DNA of 64,000 nt, from the NCBI RefSeq assembly GCF_964355755.1, contig NC_092670.1, positions 17,483,201 to 17,547,200 on the forward strand, in the 5' to 3' direction. Positions 20,082 through 33,200 of this stretch are shown here, piece after piece. The DNA comes from Antedon mediterranea. Taxonomy: Eukaryota; Echinodermata; Crinoidea; Comatulida; Antedonidae. Below the pieces are notes generated by a model. It was not told where the DNA came from. It searched no databases and saw only the letters and a list, made by a program, of their open reading frames with translations. Position 1 is the stretch's first letter; every line of letters begins with the position of its first letter. A program made the position numbers and the translations under genes.

Positions 20082-20639
20082 TATTGCTGATACTTCAGAG
20101 ATTTAATTCGCAATTACTGTAAATATAAGAAATATAATTTCACAACTTAAAACTCGTGACAATAAATGTGGTTTTTTCTTGCTTTTACATGTGGTAGGCC
20201 TAGTTGGTGAAATATTTTTACAGGATATGATGTACGGAGGATGTTATAATGCTCAAACATCATCATTGACAAAACTGCTTCCTTCTTCGCTGGAAATAGT
20301 AACATTGTCATATACCCGAGGAAAATAGTCGATAGAATTCTATGAACATGCTATAGAGTGCAATGGTTATAGAGTTCAGAGTAATTTTATAGAACCAACA
20401 AAATATATTACAAAATAAATAAAATAAATAAAATTCAGAAAACATAGAATGTTTCAGAACCGTAGGGATCTATCGATATCTATCGATATTTTCTATCTAT
20501 AGGCCTATTGTTTTATTCAAACATTCTTTTTTTAAACGTGGCCATCTTAAACGTAAAGGTTGCAACAACTCTTGGATATGTAGAGTAAGTACATTTATGA
20601 ATAATTTTAACATTTTTGTAAATTAGTATCACTGATTGA
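20082..20639. other. Upstream flank of GPCR copy 3
   Basis: The first 30 bases (CTCTGAAGTATCAGCAATA before ATG, read on minus) match the same position in copy 1 (CTCTGACGTATCGTCTATA), so the leader is part of the duplicated unit. Otherwise AT-rich, no gene. Confidence 0.5.
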
Positions 20640-20930
20640 CCATCGGTAAATATAGACTTACATACTTAATATGCCGTAATGATTATAATTGATAGACAAA
20701 TAGAGATTTGTTTTCGGATAGAAAAGCACTGACTTATGTTGTTTCTCACTATGTACAACGATACTAGTATGGTGCTTAACATTATATTGGTAAAATCTTA
20801 AAGGTCGGTTTAGAGTGAGTTCTACCTGAGTACATCTTGTCAATAATTAAAGGTGAGTGGGTAATGTTTATTGTTTGGATATTTATTAGAACACTACTAC
20901 CAGCCTAGTTCAAAGAACGATAATTGATTA
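20640..20930 (-). promoter_or_regulatory. Block conserved upstream of GPCR copies 1 and 3
   Basis: Aligns with 3760-4040 by eye: TATAGACTT, AATTGATA(G/T)ACA, GTTGTTTCTCA, GGTGCTTAA, GGGTAATG.TTATTGTTT, GATATTTATTAGAA. It lies about 0.6-0.85 kb upstream of the coding Met, compared with 1.2-1.5 kb in copy 1, where a MITE has inserted between. Confidence 0.5.
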
Positions 20931-21262
20931 ATAGATTTAGTCGAGAATATTATTTTACCTATATTGAAATATAAGGAAATAGAAAAACATTTTTCGGGGA
21001 GAGAGAGAGAGAGTAAAAAATTGTTGATTGCAGGCAATCCTGCACTGATTAGCCAAGTACATTGATTTTAAAGTAGATTTGCAATGAGCACATGGGTGTG
21101 TTTCATTTATATAATTTCCTATCGTGGAAACATAAAGAAAACAGAAAGTATTATTTTATTTCCTTTATGGGAATGGCAATAATTAATCTATTTTAACATT
21201 CGATGGTTGATAAAACTAGGGAAGAGTAAAATTACAGTATTATTATTATTATTTTCAATCTT

Positions 21263-21523
21263 CCCTGATAAAACTATATGATGTGCCCATATATGGACAT
21301 GATGATGTCATATCACTACCATATTTGGGTATATCACTACCATATTTGGGCCCATCATATTTGTTTTGTCGAACTAGTTTGATAGTGTAGACAGAGCTTA
21401 CGCAAGTTTGACAAAAAGTGTGATGTGCCCAAATATGCTGGTGATATGCCCAAACATCATGTCTATAGATGGGCACATCAATTTTTTTTGTCACATAAGG
21501 TTTGATAGTGTAAACAGAGTAAA
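21263..21523. mobile_element. MITE-1 family, two partial copies in opposite orientation
   Basis: Repeats the words GATGTGCCCATATATGGACA, TATCACTACCATATTTGGG, CTAGTTTGATAGTGTAGACA and GTGATGTGCCCAAATATG. The terminal TGATAGTGTAGACAGAGCTT of one copy is directly followed by a second copy running the other way and ending TTTGATAGTGTAAACAGAG. Confidence 0.8.
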
Positions 21524-21819
21524 AGAACCTTTCAAGCCTTTAAAAATACTAGAGTATACGTTTACCTAAATTTAGAAAAAAAAATCTAGATCGCAACTGA
21601 ACGGTATAACCTACTGTTACTAAGAGGACAATATTAGTTAGAATAAACATTCTCCTCCGAAGATTATTCCATCACGAAATACATAAAAAATAGTATTTAC
21701 AGTACCTGTAACTATTATTAATGGAAACATTGAGTGTAGCATCGACGACAGCAGACTTCTCAATGATCTTTCAACGAGCAAACAATACACAATACTACAG
21801 TATATACAGCATTGGTACT

Positions 21820-21962
21820 ATTCAGGCGTCATCCGCAACGGAAAATGAATCTGGATAATACTTGATATACTCTTGATAAAATACTAAGCTTTTTCATTGA
21901 AGTGAGCAAGCCTAACTCGAATATTCAATTATAGTACGCGCGGAAACGATTATGATTGGAAG
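21820..21962 (-). promoter_or_regulatory. Conserved CCAAT/CpG block, putative distal promoter of GPCR copy 3
   Basis: Plus strand 21932-21960 reads TAGTACGCGCGGAAACG then ATTATGATTGGA; compare AGTACGCGCTGAAACGG..ATTGTGATTGGA at 6149-6178 (copy 1) and the reverse complement at 14249-14268 (copy 2). A second shared element is the CCGTTGC/GACGCC pair near 21826-21846. Position 1.9 kb from the coding Met implies a 5' intron. Confidence 0.5.
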
Positions 21963-22102
21963 GTTGACAATGCCATTGTATTATAAAAAAATATGCACAA
22001 ACATTTAAGATAAATGCAGTGCAGCTCAGGTTTCGAAATGAAATGTACTGCAGAACTGGCACAATATATAGGCTGAGCCATGTATGCGGGATATGGTACA
22101 CT

Positions 22103-22341
22103 GTAGACTTGCCCCAAGTCTGTATTCATTGTCTTTATTTTTTATTTATTTGCTTTTATTTCGATTTTTGTCTGAAAATACAACTCAAGTAACACACGTA
22201 TGAAACGCCATATGTGCAAAAATATTTATATTTTTACTAATATTAAGACAAAACTCTGTTTCCGTATTTTCAGACAAAAATCGAAATAAAAACAAATAAA
22301 TAAAAAAAAAGACAATGAATACAGACTTGGGGCTAGTCTAC
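22103..22341. mobile_element. Foldback element with 79-bp inverted repeats
   Basis: Arms 22103-22181 and 22263-22341 are almost perfect reverse complements (GTAGACT.GCCCCAAGTCTG, TATTCATTGTC, TTTATTTATT, CGATTTTTGTCTGAAAATAC) around an 81-bp loop. No ORF. Either a MITE/foldback transposon or a source of double-stranded RNA if transcribed. Confidence 0.85.
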
Positions 22342-25300
22342 TGTTCTATCTTTTGCATTTAATTGAAATTTCGAAAATGTAGTAGTGGCCCTGACCAGCT
22401 GACTCCCCTTTGCCCTCCAACACTGGATCCGATCAGGCATAATATGTCTTGTAAAATGAATAGTAGACTTATTTGATGGCCGCCATTATTCGTTGTTCGC
22501 TTGATTGGCACGTCATAGCAAGACCTGCAAGTACTGCATTACTAGCAAATTAAATATGGAACGCCACAAACGCCTAAAAGACAATGTGTATAATAAAATA
22601 CAAAAGTAGATAAGATACTGTACATTTTTCATACAATGATTAAAATCTGTTTTATTTCAGATTTCAATAGCATTGGCCAGTTACTACTTCACAAGCTTAC
22701 AAAAGGTACTAAATAAACGCTGCTCACTTTCATATTATAGTAACAACAAGGGATTGAGAAATGAACAGTGTAACATACAAACAAGGCCTAATATATAGTA
22801 ATACAGTATTGGGTATAGTTCTATAATAATGTGTATAGGCCTAACATGTGGCGTACAATATGTGCCACAGATACTACGGTGATGAAGCACTTCCAACACT
22901 ATATAACGACATAACAAGTACACGTCTTGCGTCACTTTGTGCACTGAACAACGACGTGTGGTATTGTGTCCCTTTGTGGGGTGCTGTCAGAAAAACAATA
23001 GCGATACAAAAAATATTTATATAAGAATAGCACCGTATACCACTGTATCAACCCAAAGCTATAAGAACCAACATATTAAGTAAATATATATATTTGTATG
23101 AATTAGGGAGTTTAAATAAAAACTACATTAAATTTAAAAAAAAAAAACCAAACAAAATGTATATGAGGTCCTGTTACCAGTAAAAGTATACCCATTACAA
23201 TCATTTACCATACTGACTCAGGAATAAGTCTACCACCTATTAACAAAAAGTGTGCCCAGTTTGGGGTGGGCTTATACCAGAGGTTATGCATCTGATTAAT
23301 CCAACATGAATATTACTCTATATACAAGGGTGGGGTTATAACTGACTCATCAATGTATCAACACAGTGGAAAACCTATTGGACATAAATATATTCAAAAT
23401 GCATACAACAGAAATTTATTTTTACAATGATTATTAGCATCCATGGGACAGCTCTCACACAATTTCAATATAAAACATTAAAAATTTATTTATATCTGAA
23501 TTACTCTACAACAAAATATACCACTCTTAATATTTCAAAAAACTATAATGCCATTAGATTCGTTTCTATATTCGTAAATGTTATAAAAATTAAATTCTAT
23601 CAAGTCAGGAATTAACGATCTTCTTCAAAATAGCAAATAAATTTTGAAAATACTATTTCAGATAAATTAACTTAAAATTTGAGGTATTTCATATCGGAGC
23701 AAGAACCAATTTGTAGAAGAGGTGTGAAAAATATATCATATTTAATAAAATACAGTAAATTTGGACAAATTTGTTCAAAATACATATTTGTTGATACTAC
23801 CAGAACAAAATTTGTTTGTTACTGCAGTAGGCACTTTCATTAAACTATCTGTTTTCATACGAATACAGTTTATACCATTTTATACGTTTTACTAATAAAA
23901 TATTCTATAACATCAGGACATTCAAAATTGGTTTATTACAGTACTCTATCAAAGTATCTGTTTTAATTTTCATAGAAATTTTTAAAATTAAAGTAAATAT
24001 AATTATCTAAATATCACGACTTTACGTCTATTATGAAAACAGCATTTTATAAAGCAGCCCTGAACATGATTAATAAACACACATAGTTACATGTCATCAC
24101 ATATTTGGTCCCCTGAACATGTATAATGGCTTTCAAAGTATGCATCCGGGGCCACTGAACAAGCATATAAAAGCATGCTGCGTACACATGTGCCCCAAAC
24201 ACTTCATATTTCAGCAGTATACATTATTATAAACAAATCAGGCAAAGAACATTAATTCTAAACCGCCTGGTGATATACTGAAATTTAATTAATTAATTTG
24301 AAACGATAATTGTTTTTCTGTCAATTGTTTGATGCATATTATTTTAACAAACGCGTACAAAAGCCAAACATTCTTTGATTTGCAAAACATACTTTCTTAA
24401 ACAAAGTAAAATTAAAAATTATTAATGTCAACAAATAGATTGGAATATTCCATTATTGTGTGGGGTGAAAATGTAACAGCGTGACACACACTTTGTAAAC
24501 AGGCAAACAGTAATATTATCTCCATACAAATGTGTACACAGAAAAATACCATATTCTATTAGTGAGTGACAACATTACTAACTAAAAAGTTTGTAACATG
24601 CTTTAAATACCATTATTACATTTGATTTGTATGACATAAACCTTTGGATCATGTGTACACATTTAACATTAATGTGCTATATTTCCCATAATATTGATTA
24701 TACTCATTTAATAACATTACAATATGGGGACATATCCCAAATATGACGATAGAATAACAAAACATTATCATAAAACAATAGATCATTGTATTACAAGAAT
24801 TATCAACAAATTATTGTTTATGAAGGAGCTAGCTCAGTAGCACTAATATTCAACAATGGTATTTTGATTTGAAAGGGTACAATATTCTAACTTGATATTT
24901 ATACTAATATTTGGAATGATGCTCTAAACATGATTAACAATTGACTAATGATATCAACATCAGCAGTCTGAAAGCACGAGCATATTCAAAGATGAAACCA
25001 GAGACATGGTAATATATGTCTCTGTTAAAAACTAATATTGTTAGTTTTAAACGATAATATTAAATTTCCACAAACATTACATAAACAGAGAACATTGTAG
25101 AATGTCCAATTGTCATCATCGGCTTAAAAGTCTGTTACACATGTTACACACAGCCTGTGGTGATCGTTTTATGCAGCAATTCTGCCGTGTCTATATATAG
25201 TGTAGCATATCTATCCCATAATCCTTCCTCGGATAAAACTTAGCTGAATCGCATCTTTGATTGTACCGACCGTGTATCACTCCAAAACGTTCGCAGCAAC

Positions 25301-26260
25301 TGTATTCACAATCAAGAGCTTGTACAATATGGTTTATTTACAATCTGTTCAAATGTCCACCCAGCAATCGTATTTACATAATCCAATGCCCTTAATAAAC
25401 GTTGTGACGATTTAAGTACAATATAACATTATACATTTACATAAAGAGAATATTAAATATACAACAGCAAGATTATCATGTTATCACAATGTTCAGTTGT
25501 CAAAACCTTCACACTTGGACGCACAAAGTTGGTTCACATTAATAACGTACATTTCTGAAGGTTCACATTGTCTGTTTCACACTCTTGAATTTGTAAATAG
25601 GTTCTGTTCACACATGATTTATGTACACAGCAAAAAGCTTGACAATTCACATTGCAATGTTTGACATTGTTTTACATTAAATCCACATACAGGATTCAGC
25701 TCGTGTAATTCTTGTATTAAGCATACAAACAAGTTTTGATTTTGTCAAATTATTATACATCTCCCGCCGGTAAGACGCATGATGTTGTGTTTATACACTA
25801 TGTACATTTAGTCACTCTTGATTCACTCACTGTTCTTTGTCATCATTCTTTGTATGTTCATCATTTGTGTTCACATACAGCTGAATTTGTCTTGATAATA
25901 TGCGTTCACACAAACATCTGAACTACACCAAGTAGACGATTCATATTTCGTATTCATATACAGATATTATACTCTTGATATAAGAAAAATAAATCCATGT
26001 CACGCTTCAATATAAATTTAATCTCTTTCTAGGTACTAGCGTTTCTGTTCAAATACAACTTTACTCTTTAAATGTACACTTGATCTTTCACTTGGCCCAA
26101 GCTGTGTGTGTTCAAATGTACAAAGTAACTTTTTTAAGCCAAATCTGTAACTGATATTGTTTTCAAATATACAATTCCAATTCCCTACTTTATAACGTAT
26201 TGATAGATGGTTGCGTTTTAAATCATCTCAAATGATGATAGTCAGTTTCCTTCAATAGTG
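22342..26260. other. Non-coding; may include HDAC 3' UTR
   Basis: AT-rich with many TTCACA and GTACA words between about 25480 and 26100. No protein-coding segment is supported. AATAAA on the minus strand occurs in several places (for example near 23411), so the HDAC transcript 3' end cannot be fixed. It may extend some distance left of 26770. Confidence 0.3.
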
Positions 26261-26790
26261 TAGCCTTCTATCAGTCACTATGAAGTTTCTATATGTTGTA
26301 GCCTTCTATCAGCCACTATGAGACATCTTTATGATGTAGCCTTTTATCAGCCACTATGAAGCATCTTTATGTTGTAGCCTTTTATCAGGCACTTTGAAGC
26401 ATCTTTATGTTGTAGCCTTTTATCAGCCACTATGAGGCATCTTTATGTTGTAGCCTTTTATCAGGCACTTTGAAGCATCTTTATGTTGTAGCCTTTTATC
26501 AGCCACTATGAAGCATCTTTATGTTGTAGCCTTTTATCAGGCACTTTGAAGCATCTTTATGTTGTAGTCTTTTATCAGCCACTATGAGGCGTCTTTATGC
26601 TGTAACCTTTTATCAGGCACTTTGAAGCATCTTTATGTTGTAGCCTTTTATCAGCCACTATGAAGCATCTTTATGTTGTAGCCTTTTATCAGCCACTATG
26701 AAGCATCTTATGTTGTAGCCTTTTATCAGCCACTATGAAGCATCTTATTTTGTAGCCTTCTATCAGCCACTATGAAGTATCTGCTTGTGT
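26261..26790. repeat. 38-bp minisatellite overlapping the HDAC stop codon, about 14 copies
   Basis: Unit about TAGCCTTTTATCAGCCACTA plus TGAAGCATCTTTATGTTG. The pair of variants CAGCCACTATGA(A/G)G and CAGGCACTTTGAAG alternates in part of the array (26340-26620), suggesting a 76-bp higher-order unit. The rightmost copy contains the last codons and stop of the HDAC (26770-26772). Confidence 0.9.
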
Positions 26791-27261
26791 TTCTTCTATT
26801 ATGATTTCCGCATCCATTGGCTCCTCTCTGAAATAAATTGAGAATTTGATGAACACCTCAACATATTTTAATGTCCAAACTAACAACATAATTTAAAGGT
26901 TTTGTAAATGTCACTTGCACTACCAAGACCAAACAAAAATGAATTTCTGACGACATATGATGAGTTATTTTGTAATCATCATTTTAATACTGGGCCTGTT
27001 CAGACTTAATTAAGATATCTGGTAAGTTGGTTTCATGGTCTTTTTTATTATTTTACCAACCATTTTAATTTTTAAGTGCAACTGAGAGCGCAGAAGGGAT
27101 ATGGTTAAAATGAGTTACTTACTCTGCTGGTTGTTCTTGTTTAACTTGCATTGAGAGTGATGCCATTGCATTAACTGTTTCTTCATGTTCTTTGTCAGCA
27201 GCCTCACTAGCTGAACACGCTGCCAGGTTAGCTTTGTTCCTCACACTCGTCCAGAACTCAG
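26770..27261 (-). CDS. HDAC4: HDAC C-terminal exons with nuclear export signal
   Basis: Exon 27123-27261 gives [20 protein letters not shown], then [20 protein letters not shown]; the [11 protein letters not shown] stretch aligns with the HDAC4 export signal (VTAMASLSVGV). Exon 26770-26827 finishes [19 protein letters not shown] and TAG. The EEPM motif near the end is also found in HDAC4. The intervening intron (26828-27122) is ordinary. Confidence 0.9.
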
Positions 27262-30200
27262 CTGTCAAATGATTCATTCATTAATGTAATAATTCACCAC
27301 ATAATGATTATGATGGATTGAGTAAAATAGTGGAAACACGAGTACACATGGAAACACAATATATTAGCATAAAAACATGATTAGTTGTAGTTGTAATTTG
27401 GTGGTAAATTTGCTTGCCTTCCAATCCCAATATCAGTGGTTCAATCCTGCCCTAGTGCCAGGGTTGGAACTCACAACTCTTTGTACTCCACTCCAAAGTC
27501 TCAAATGAGTCTTGGTTTATAAGTACGATACAATTTATCAATCCTGTAAATGGCGAGTTGCTGTTGGGTGTCGATGAAATAAATATAAGTAGAGAGGAAT
27601 CTGGGTAAATAATTAAATACTGAACTTTCTACTTACATTGAATTTGAACAGTTTTTTGTAGGCATAAAACAGCATTTTTGCAAGGTCGTCTCTCCATGAC
27701 CTCTCTGGAAAACTGTAACTCTGGTCCATCTTTACCTAAGAGCACCATGGTGCAAGCCTCGGCCGCATCACAGATTGAAGTCAGGTCGTAGCCTCCTTCC
27801 AATACGAGCACCACACGGCCTCCTGCTAGGGTCATTAGCTGGCGAGTCATATATGCAAATCCTACATGAAACACAAGACACTCTGAACTGACTGTATACA
27901 ATACACATTTTACAAGCCATGTGGTGCCAAAGGTTGTATTTACTTTAATGGGGCAGTATAATGCATGATGGATGCTATAGTTTATCATTACATGTCAAAT
28001 ATAGACGTCTGGGCAGAATTACACATATTTATACACACTCATTTTAAGATGCTTATAGAACATTTTTAAATTATGTAATACTGCTAATACAGATATTCGC
28101 GGTACTAGACGTACCATTTATTTTCTATCACCAGAATATATATACACAGTGTTTCTTTTACAAGAATATTTCTATAAGTTTAATCTAAATCATAATAAAT
28201 GGAAAACATGGCTCTTAAAACGGTTCAATATATAGTGAGTGTGGAAGCACACACCCCAATGTTCCTGCATGATACATGACAACTTAGGACGCAAGAACTA
28301 TGGATATTGTATCGTTGGTCGTCAATTGGAAATAAAATCTTTAAAAACTTGAGTGTGGAAGCACAGATCCCAATGTTCCCGCCGCATGATGTAACTAATC
28401 ACTTGTACTACTTACCAGCATGCGATACTTCATATCCACCAAGAGGGTTTGGATGACCTGGGGCAGCATCAAATCCAGCTGATACTAACACTACATCAGG
28501 TGAGAACTCTCTAGCCAACGGCATCACAATAGTCCTACAAAAATACAGTACAGAACTTATTAAATTATGGGATGGCAAAAAAAAAAAAAACAGGCTAAAG
28601 CTTCATTCACGCCTGTTCTGGTTCACAAATCCAGTTCATGAAGCGTATCACTGTTTTTGACAATGATTTGAACATATGATTCAGGTATTTAAGTAAGAAG
28701 ATGTTTTGTCCAACTCCACCATAATTTAGTCTAGTTGTTTAAAAGAATTATTGTTCATTTAAATGATAATGGATCATGTCAAAATTATTCTACTACAGTA
28801 ACTACATTTTAACATGGTCCCTAAGATAATGCTAGAAAACAAGAAACCTAAAAGCAGCTAAATACTCGGCATCTCCTAGGGGAGGATCAAGGCCACCATG
28901 CCACGCAATGTTCACGTTGAATCCAAGACCATCACCGCAACCACACTGTAAATAAAAACAATTTTATTTACTTTACTAACATGAAAATTAATATGGAACA
29001 ATTTTCCATATGGGGATACTAAAGGTAAAGTCAATAAATGTAATTTTTTTTATTATAAAACTATTAGGACAAATTGACTGTACCTTCTAATCCTTCATCT
29101 ACTGACTGGTTTTTGTGATTAAAAGTTTAAATTGTTTTATATCATTTACTTTTAATAGTTTTACACAGCACATTCATTTTGTTCCTGTTTTATTTAAACA
29201 TTTAAAAAAAAAAATCCACCTCGTCAGAAGCACCTGTCCCTGGGAAGAAGTTTCCGTTGTCATGACGATGTAACGAGATGTAGAGAACATGTTGGTCATC
29301 ATAAAATAATTTCTGAGTTGAATTGCCATGGTGTACATCCTACAAATCAAAAATAATTATAATATCTTTTTTATTTTCCATTTTCTCAAAACATCTATAT
29401 TATAATAGCACTGAACCAAAATGTGTCCCCCATCTCCTCCTAAACCACAAGTCTAATACTAGCGCTGTTTTAGCTGGGGCATCTTTTAATTTACCTTTAT
29501 TCATTACGCTATATAAAACGGAAAATTTGTACAAAAAATGTGCTTTTTTAGGCCAATTTCTTTGCAACTGCCAAATGCTGCATTTGGTAATTCTCGGCCA
29601 CATTGAAATAATTAGTTCAGAAATGTAAATTTCATTGACACAATTACTGCAGTAATGTAAATGTTTCAATTGAGAAGATTTACAGTAACTGTACAAGAAT
29701 AACTAATTACAAAATGTATCCTTACCCAATCTACAATCAGAATCTTGTTGAGTTTTAGTTCTTTGCGCAGCTGTTTGGCAGCTATGGCAATGTTGTTGAA
29801 GAAGCAAAAGCCCATGGCCTGTGAGACCTCTGCATGGTGACCTGGAGGTCGCACCAGAGCAAAACCATTCTTAAGAGATCCTGTAGATACCTTGAAAGCA
29901 AGATCTATTACACATCCCACTGCCTACATTAACAATAACAAGCAATTATGTTTAGTAAGTAAAAGTTAAATCTTCTTAACTACAGTATAAAATAGACTCA
30001 TAGTATTTACTACAGTCAACTCTCCCAATACCGGACTCTCCCAAAACCGGAATACCCAATTCCGGAATCCGGACAAATTATGAAGTACAAAACACGAAAA
30101 TTAGCGTCTGAAAACCGGACTGACAGTAATAAAAAACTCCAAATATTTACGAGAACAACGTAACATAGTCGTCGCTGACTCAAATTCAATACATTCACAA

Positions 30201-33200
30201 TGTACAAAAGCTTTTAACCATACCCTGACCATGCATGAAGTGCGCGACGTTTCGCGGTACGATCAAATAATGTTGCCATGGAGCGCTACACTGTGATTGA
30301 CAGGTCAGTTCATTGTTAACCCACGAGGCGGCAATTACTTTGTTGCGTATCGAACTGCGGTGGGCTAGGGCTTTTTCACATCGAAACGCTATGTCTTAAT
30401 GTCTATTGTTTTTAGCAGGGAGTTGTTAACAACTCCCTGTTTTTTAGCATATGAATTGTTTTTTAATAAAGTTCAATTTACATTCCACTTTGTGTCTTTG
30501 TTTTGTTTAAATTATTGTTAAATTCACAATTGCAATAGGACTTTAAAAAGGAATGTTTCACTAAAAATGTGCATCATTATAAATTTGGAAATCATTATGG
30601 CAAAACGGGGCAAAACGTAAACGGAATGAACTTGACTTAACTAGTGTTAATAAAATTGAAATGTTACCAATTAATTATTGTGTCATTATTGCTTGGCTCG
30701 TTTACCTAATCAATTTTCATCATTGCTATCAAATTACGTCAAAATATAGGAGCTTAAAAAACATGTGGTCTAGGTGTGGGCGTTTTTATTTGATTATGAC
30801 ACCTCTGCACATGCGCATCAATCAAAGCCCCGCTTTGCTATTTTTATCACCCATGCTGCTGCTGCTAGCTAGCTCACGAAAAACAATAAACAGACCGAAA
30901 TTATGTTCACCGTACGTACGTAGGCCTTTTTGCCGTTAAAAACACATTGAGAAACAATAATTTACTATTGTAACATGTTTTATTAGTACAGTAAATAATG
31001 TAACTTTTAAAAAAGGTAAATTGAATTAGCTTAATATTAATAAAGTAGGCCTAGGCCTATCAGTATTTATTTAATTAAAACTAGCTTGACACAATCATAG
31101 CCTAGGCCTTCCCTATGCTAGACCGTACCGGGCAGCATTCGGACCGGTGATTCAAAGCATTTTCAGTGACAACGTGATGACTTTAAAAATATGTTTTCAG
31201 GAAACCGGACTTTCGAAAAACCGGAAAATATATGCCCGTCCAAGGGTGTCCGGTATTGGGAGAGTTGACTGTATTACCGTATTTAAATAGTTATTTCCAG
31301 TATTTATTCACAGCTTAGAAATCATATACAAACTAGTGTCTAAAGCTCTGTCTACACTATAACACATTATGTGATGTGCACAAATATGGAAACGATGACA
31401 TCATATCACTACCATATTTCAGTAACATCACACTATTTTTTCAAACTCCTGGACAGAGCTTTAGAACATAAACTAATATAGTTTTATTGAATTTTAAAAA
31501 TTTGTTTTATTTATAGCAGAATGGTTCCTTGTTTTCAAACAAACGAGGCAAAACATATTCTTTAAATGCTCTTTAGGTTAGGGGACACCTGTTGGGTCCT
31601 GACGGTGTCCCCTCAATAGAGGTTCTACATTAAAAGTATCTATTTGATAGCTGCCCTCTATAACATACCATTTTTACAGCACCTGATGAATTGTAGTCAT
31701 TCCAGACAGTGTCATTGTCAGAATCTACACCAAGACCACCACACGGTAAATAGGTAAAGTTTAGCCGAGGAATGATTGCTAACAAACAAAATAAAATACA
31801 ATAAGTATATGTTATAAATATCTAACTATTTAGTCACTAAAAGTAGTTAATACATAAATGATGCTGCATCAATAATTGAAGTTTCCTTTTTATTGCATGC
31901 TTAGACCTGTGTGTAAAAGTAACCAAATGTTGAATTGTCTTATCATAGTCAATTCAAATTGTTGGTGCCAATGAAAAAATAAATGATAATGAATATGATA
32001 ATGAATATGACAATGTAAATGACAATGTAAATGCCAATATAAATGCCAAGGTAAATGACAATGTAAATGACAATGTAAATGACAATGTAAATGACAATGT
32101 AAATGACAATGTAAATGCCAATGTAAATGACAATGTAAATGACAATGTAAATGACAATGTAAATGTACTAACCAAGTTTTGAACTGTCTAATCTTGATCG
32201 ATTCAAATTGTTGGTACCATAAAATAAAGTATATCCTTCGCTATGACATGATTGTATCTCTTCCAATGTCCCCTTTCTCCCATGAAGTTGCTGTCAACAA
32301 CAAAAAAAATATAGAAAAATCAATCAAACAATCAGAGTAGAGCTGGTTACAAAATCTTGGGCGAATAATCGTACCAAATTAATTATAAATCAATAAAAGA
32401 GCAATAACATATTTTATCATAGATCTTGAGGCGTTTTCTATTTAAAATTCAGCACAATAAAAGTGGCTTCAGGTCGAGATATTTGCATACACAATGAGTA
32501 CTTAACCACTAGATAAAAAATGATAGACCAAAAATCTGTCCCTGTTGAAGTTCCATGGGTCAGTGAAGGACATAATCAAAGATTCTTCAATTGAAGATGA
32601 ATATTAGAAAAAATAAACAAACAAAAGATCATGTGACTACAATAGTCCATCTTTGACTTACGTGGCATTCGGCAACAATACCCCTCTCTTGAAGCCTTGC
32701 CCATATGCTCTGTAACCTCCCTGGATGTTCCGGGTGGTTTGAGTTGTCCCCACAAGAACACTGGTGTTTTAACATCTGTTGATCGAATGCTAACCCTATT
32801 AAAAAGCAACAATGATTGACTTATTAGGCAGTGCTATATGGTGTAATGGTAAAAGAATCAGAGGCATGGATTCGAGATCTGTCTGTTCCATATTGCTTGT
32901 ATTTATTTTTATTTATTTATTCATAGGAATCACCTTTATATCAGTGGCACACATTTATCAGTTAATGGTGCATCCAAGTTACAGTCAAAATTACAAATAA
33001 CATAAGCCACAAAGTTCTAAATACTAATAATACATAACATCAAAACAAAATGTAAACTAATTAATTAATTAAATATGTATGGCAATACATAATATACAAT
33101 GTACAATACAGTATCGTTAGGCAAGATGGTTTACTCTTATTAACCCATCCCTATAATATATATAAAATCATTTGTCTCATGTTCACACATTCAATTCAAT

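Noticed and set aside
27390-27450. tRNA gene
   Set aside because: Only B-box-like similarity; no cloverleaf can be completed, and related copies at 43262 and 45960 show it to be a SINE.
29323-29696. Two opposed ORFs near 29.3-29.7 kb
   Set aside because: They lie in the intron between HDAC exons 29220-29339 and 29726-29923 and show no recognisable motif.
31954-32175. 73-codon TLSF repeat ORF
   Set aside because: 12-bp minisatellite in an HDAC intron.
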